From: Rhea pennata
Taxonomy: Eukaryota; Chordata; Aves; Rheiformes; Rheidae
Direction of reading: 5' to 3'
Assembly: GCF_028389875.1 (NCBI RefSeq)
Contig: NC_084666.1
Span: 64,798,422 to 64,862,421 of the forward strand
Length of the DNA: 64,000 bases
A program made the position numbers and the translations under genes. Shown here one piece after another: positions 63,101 to 64,000 of this stretch. The stretch's first letter is position 1; each line of letters opens with the position of its first letter. The notes under the pieces are model-generated. The model did not search any database and was not told where the DNA came from. It saw nothing but the letters and a program-made list of their open reading frames with translations.

Positions 63101-63115
63101 CACACTCATTTAGAT
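38259..63115 (-). CDS. NPNT: NPNT (nephronectin), 3' nine coding exons, partial gene
   Basis: Nine exons on the - strand join into 502 residues plus stop with all GT-AG introns: 62996-63115, 62046-62165, 56701-56835, 55387-55509, 53156-53617, 44536-44631, 44045-44143, 40856-41112 and 38259-38354. Internal junctions are phase 1 except the last, which is phase 0. Domain order is four EGF-like modules, a Pro/Thr/Arg-rich linker, RGD, an acidic helper motif and a C-terminal MAM domain. This order and the close sequence match identify nephronectin rather than its paralogue EGFL6. Nephronectin is a secreted basement-membrane protein and ligand of integrin alpha8-beta1, needed for kidney development and also present in bone, muscle and heart. 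The signal peptide and first EGF-like domain are encoded right of base 64000. The reading frame is intact, so this is a functional gene copy. Confidence 0.96.
38355..40855 (-). other. NPNT: NPNT intron before last coding exon
   Basis: 2.5 kb intron with donor GTGAGT at 40855-40850 and an acceptor preceded by a C/T-rich tract. It contains a T run near 39600 and a (TTA)n stretch near 39960. No other feature recognised. Confidence 0.85.
40856..41112 (-). CDS. NPNT: NPNT exon, central MAM domain
   Basis: 257 bases entered in phase 1. It reads [20 protein letters not shown], then [17 protein letters not shown], then [18 protein letters not shown], ending IKS. These are conserved MAM core strands, including the third of the domain's four cysteines (in GDLC). 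MAM domains are beta-sandwich extracellular adhesion modules. In this family the domain helps matrix and heparan-sulfate association. Confidence 0.96.
42058..42100. repeat. Poly(T) run, 43 bases
   Basis: Uninterrupted T on the + strand (A on the NPNT sense strand). No SINE or retrogene body is recognised beside it. Its true length may be unstable or misassembled. Confidence 0.95.
42860..42894. repeat. Interrupted poly(T) run
   Basis: Two T runs separated by GA (18 and 15 bases). Confidence 0.95.
42990..43560. promoter_or_regulatory. CpG-rich patch in NPNT intron
   Basis: GC- and CpG-rich sequence inside an otherwise AT-rich intron, densest at about 43200-43350 with a G run near 43217-43226. 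Frames on both strands are open because of composition. It could be an internal regulatory element or a promoter; no direct evidence. Confidence 0.35.
44045..44143 (-). CDS. NPNT: NPNT exon, start of MAM domain
   Basis: 99 bases in phase 1, bounded by CCTAG acceptor and GTAAG donor. Joined to the G left by the previous exon it reads [20 protein letters not shown] then [14 protein letters not shown]. The C-N-F-D...L-C-G-W pattern is the classic MAM domain opening, with the first two conserved cysteines. Confidence 0.97.
44144..44535 (-). other. NPNT: Short NPNT intron
   Basis: 392-base intron between the integrin helper-motif exon and the MAM opening exon. It is AT-rich; no internal feature is seen. 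Confidence 0.9.
44536..44631 (-). CDS. NPNT: NPNT exon with acidic integrin helper motif
   Basis: 96 bases in phase 1, bounded by CCACAG acceptor and GTAAAG donor. It reads [20 protein letters not shown], then [13 protein letters not shown]. The LFEILEIER stretch corresponds to the LFEIFEIER sequence reported in mouse nephronectin as the synergy site that, with RGD, gives high-affinity binding to integrin alpha8-beta1. Here the second Phe is Leu. Confidence 0.95.
44889..44902. repeat. G14 homopolymer
   Basis: Fourteen consecutive G on + (C14 on the NPNT sense strand). Confidence 0.95.
46366..46404 (+). repeat. CR1 3' tail fragment
   Basis: Contains GAGGTCCCTTCCAGCCTTAC (46375-46394) followed by GATTCTATGAT. 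This is the standard CR1 3' end followed by its terminal octamer-like repeat. Only about 40 bases remain, an extreme 5' truncation. It is antisense to NPNT. Confidence 0.78.
48726..48752. repeat. Poly(A) run, 27 bases
   Basis: Uninterrupted A run on + in the large NPNT intron. Confidence 0.95.
53156..53617 (-). CDS. NPNT: NPNT exon: Pro/Thr/Arg-rich linker ending in RGD
   Basis: 462 bases, 154 codons, phase 1 at both ends; acceptor TTGCAG, donor A|GTAAGT. It opens with [20 protein letters not shown], passes through a Pro/Thr/Arg-rich low-complexity linker likely to carry O-glycans, and ends [11 protein letters not shown]. The K-P-R-G-D-V-F context is the nephronectin integrin-binding site. 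The linker includes PTTRPAPR units encoded by a 24-base tandem repeat. A sequon N-S-T lies near the start. Much of the exon is also open on the + strand, a compositional shadow. Confidence 0.96.
53389..53443. repeat. NPNT: 24-bp coding tandem repeat in NPNT linker
   Basis: Two identical 24-base units (53389-53412 and 53413-53436), starting GTTGGCCTGGGCGCAGG on +, and a partial third. The unit length is a multiple of three, so each copy adds eight residues (PRPTTRPA) without breaking the frame. Confidence 0.93.
53618..55386 (-). other. NPNT: NPNT intron carrying a CR1 copy
   Basis: 1.8 kb intron between the fifth EGF-like exon and the linker exon. More than a third of it is the CR1 insertion; the rest is unremarkable. 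Confidence 0.9.
54288..54940 (-). repeat. CR1 LINE, 5'-truncated, sense to NPNT
   Basis: Read on the - strand it carries the C-terminal reverse transcriptase segment, with [20 protein letters not shown] near 54770 and [20 protein letters not shown] near 54460. The standard 3' tail follows, ending in an ATTCTGTGATTCTTT-type end at about 54290. Frame breaks between the two segments show it is dead. The 5' boundary is approximate. Confidence 0.93.
55387..55509 (-). CDS. NPNT: NPNT exon, EGF-like domain 5 (calcium-binding type)
   Basis: 123 bases, phase 1. With the preceding G it reads [20 protein letters not shown], then [20 protein letters not shown]. It has the six-cysteine pattern with D-I-D-E and N-T..S-Y, which mark a calcium-binding EGF module. 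The donor region CGTACGTAG has two GT dinucleotides four bases apart; the first keeps the frame. Confidence 0.96.
55510..56700 (-). other. NPNT: NPNT intron with AT palindrome
   Basis: 1.2 kb intron containing a TA-rich near-perfect palindrome at about 55855-55888. No other feature seen. Confidence 0.9.
55855..55888. repeat. TA-rich palindrome
   Basis: Alternating TA sequence symmetric about ACGT at 55870-55873, with CAT/ATG near its ends. It could extrude as a cruciform; more simply, it is a TA microsatellite. Confidence 0.85.
56701..56835 (-). CDS. NPNT: NPNT exon, EGF-like domain 4 (calcium-binding type)
   Basis: 135 bases, phase 1; acceptor TGCAG, donor G|GTAATG. It reads [20 protein letters not shown], then [20 protein letters not shown], ending KYQCH. 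Six cysteines and the calcium-binding D-I-D-E / N-T-F signature are present. The long [12 protein letters not shown] loop is characteristic of nephronectin and EGFL6. Confidence 0.97.
56836..62045 (-). other. NPNT: NPNT intron (5.2 kb)
   Basis: It contains a T run on the NPNT strand (A run near 56909-56927 on +), a possible MIR-like trace at about 61125-61235, and a GC-richer stretch at 57750-58400. Open frames at 57845-58084 and 58100-58381 on - are not recognised. No other gene seen. Confidence 0.85.
61125..61235 (+). repeat. Possible MIR/CORE-SINE-like fragment
   Basis: The order of GAACTAGTTTCTGTCCCTTG, TCTTCCACAGACTTCTTGG and a GATAAGTCTCTTC segment follows the core of ancient amniote MIR/CORE-SINE elements. 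Diverged; judged from memory of the family. Confidence 0.45.
62046..62165 (-). CDS. NPNT: NPNT exon, EGF-like domain 3
   Basis: 120 bases, phase 1; acceptor CATAG, donor G|GTAGGT. It reads [20 protein letters not shown], then [20 protein letters not shown]. Six cysteines but no D-x-D-E calcium-binding start, as in mammalian nephronectin EGF3. Confidence 0.97.
62166..62995 (-). other. NPNT: NPNT intron (0.83 kb)
   Basis: Donor GTACGT and acceptor CATAG bound it. Short open frames inside (for example 62498-62728 on -) are unremarkable. Confidence 0.9.
62996..63115 (-). CDS. NPNT: NPNT exon, EGF-like domain 2 (calcium-binding type)
   Basis: 120 bases, phase 1; acceptor TTTTCAG, donor A|GTACGT. 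With a G expected from the preceding exon it reads [20 protein letters not shown], then [20 protein letters not shown]. Nearly identical to the mammalian nephronectin second EGF-like domain as I recall it; six cysteines plus D-L-N-E / N-T-Y calcium-binding residues. It is the most N-terminal exon in the window. Confidence 0.97.
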
Positions 63116-64000
63116 CTGAAAAGAAAGGGTACAAGGAAAGGGGGTGGAAGAAGAAAACAACAAAGTATTTGTGAAAATGCTAGCAGTTAGAGATCCTGAA
63201 GAAAGAAGGAAAATTATAGCAATTAGCTTTTTATATACAGTCCAGCTCATCAGCAAATATCCTGAACATCCTGCATGAAGTCCTATTCAGTCCTCCCGAG
63301 AAGCTGACTATTTTCTTCTCTCTGTATCACAGATATCCCTTTCAGAAATAACAATATTGCATTAAATTATGCACTAGCAGAAGTTTCATTAGGGAATACA
63401 TGAGCTCAGACTGCTCACGTCTTGCCACTTTCCACATCAACCTTATGACAAGGCTCAACCAGATCACTAGACTAGGAGAGGCAAAGCACACGTCACTGCT
63501 GCAAACACCGTCAAAGACCACGCTCCAAAGCTAGTGGCAGAGGAAGGCAGGAAAGCTGATGCTGACCCACTGAAAACAATCTAGTGCAAAAAAAAAGTGT
63601 TCCTTACCTCCCAGACAATACAGAAAAAAGCATCTGACATCACTAGTATTTTCCAAGGACTACCCATGAAGACTATTATTTCAGATTTACAAATTACTAC
63701 ACCCAGAATTCATTAATAAAGATATTCAGTCCACAATTTTCACTTTAGTAGACAAGACTTCTAGCAAGAAGTAAAAATTGACTCAAGAATTCCTTCAGAA
63801 TTCACTTCCAAAAATGCAGGTTTATTTTATCTGTGTAAACCACAATAATCGGTTCCTGAACATAGCCATTTGCTGTAGTTATGCAGTGAAGGTGACAATA
63901 AGAAAATGTTAAAAATAATAAATCTATCCACAAATCTTGTCAGCAGGTAGTTTTACAACTGCATTACTAATCTTCATTTCCAATATTCCACAATGCCATC
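63116..64000 (-). other. NPNT: NPNT intron continuing beyond the window
   Basis: Sequence upstream (on the - strand) of the EGF2 exon. No EGF1 or signal-peptide exon was recognised here, so the 5' part of the gene lies to the right of the window. Confidence 0.85.

Overview
This is vertebrate nuclear DNA, most likely from a bird. Coding exons are short, lie between kilobase-scale GT-AG introns, and match two vertebrate genes. The recognisable interspersed repeats are mostly CR1 LINEs, the dominant family in birds and other reptiles. I see no bacterial operon, CRISPR array, rRNA or tRNA gene, and no recognisable endogenous virus.

Layout. At the left edge, on the + strand, is the terminal coding exon of TBCK (1639-1749), the end of its rhodanese-like domain, with a probable short 3'UTR to about 2310. 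At the right, on the - strand, are nine consecutive coding exons of NPNT (nephronectin), from 63115 down to the stop codon at 38259. They encode four EGF-like domains, a long Pro/Thr/Arg-rich linker ending in an RGD integrin-binding motif, and a C-terminal MAM domain. The signal peptide and first EGF-like domain lie beyond base 64000. The NPNT 3'UTR probably extends left to about 36160. The two genes are convergent, as in the mammalian TBCK-NPNT locus as I remember it, with about 34 kb between them.

The gap between the genes (about 2.3-36 kb) holds an ancient CR1 copy (3640-4675), a younger one (4800-5537), MIR/CORE-SINE-like traces, long homopolymers and several GC/CpG-richer patches (about 23.8-24.1, 29.2-29.5, 31.6-32.8 and 35.1-35.7 kb). 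Some patches carry promoter-like or splice-site-like signals on the + strand, and together they hint at an unannotated + strand transcript heading towards the NPNT 3' end. That is inference, not demonstrated.

NPNT introns hold a sense-oriented CR1 (54288-54940), a tiny CR1 tail (46366-46404), a 43-T run, a 14-G run, an AT palindrome and a CpG-rich patch (about 43.0-43.56 kb).

Biology. From family knowledge, NPNT is a secreted basement-membrane protein that binds integrin alpha8-beta1 through its RGD and a downstream acidic helper motif; both are visible here. TBCK is a TBC-domain/pseudokinase protein linked to endolysosomal trafficking and mTOR signalling. The genes are neighbours with no evident shared pathway. 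I found no convincing novel multi-gene system; the best leads are the possible + strand transcript and a 24-bp coding minisatellite in the NPNT linker.
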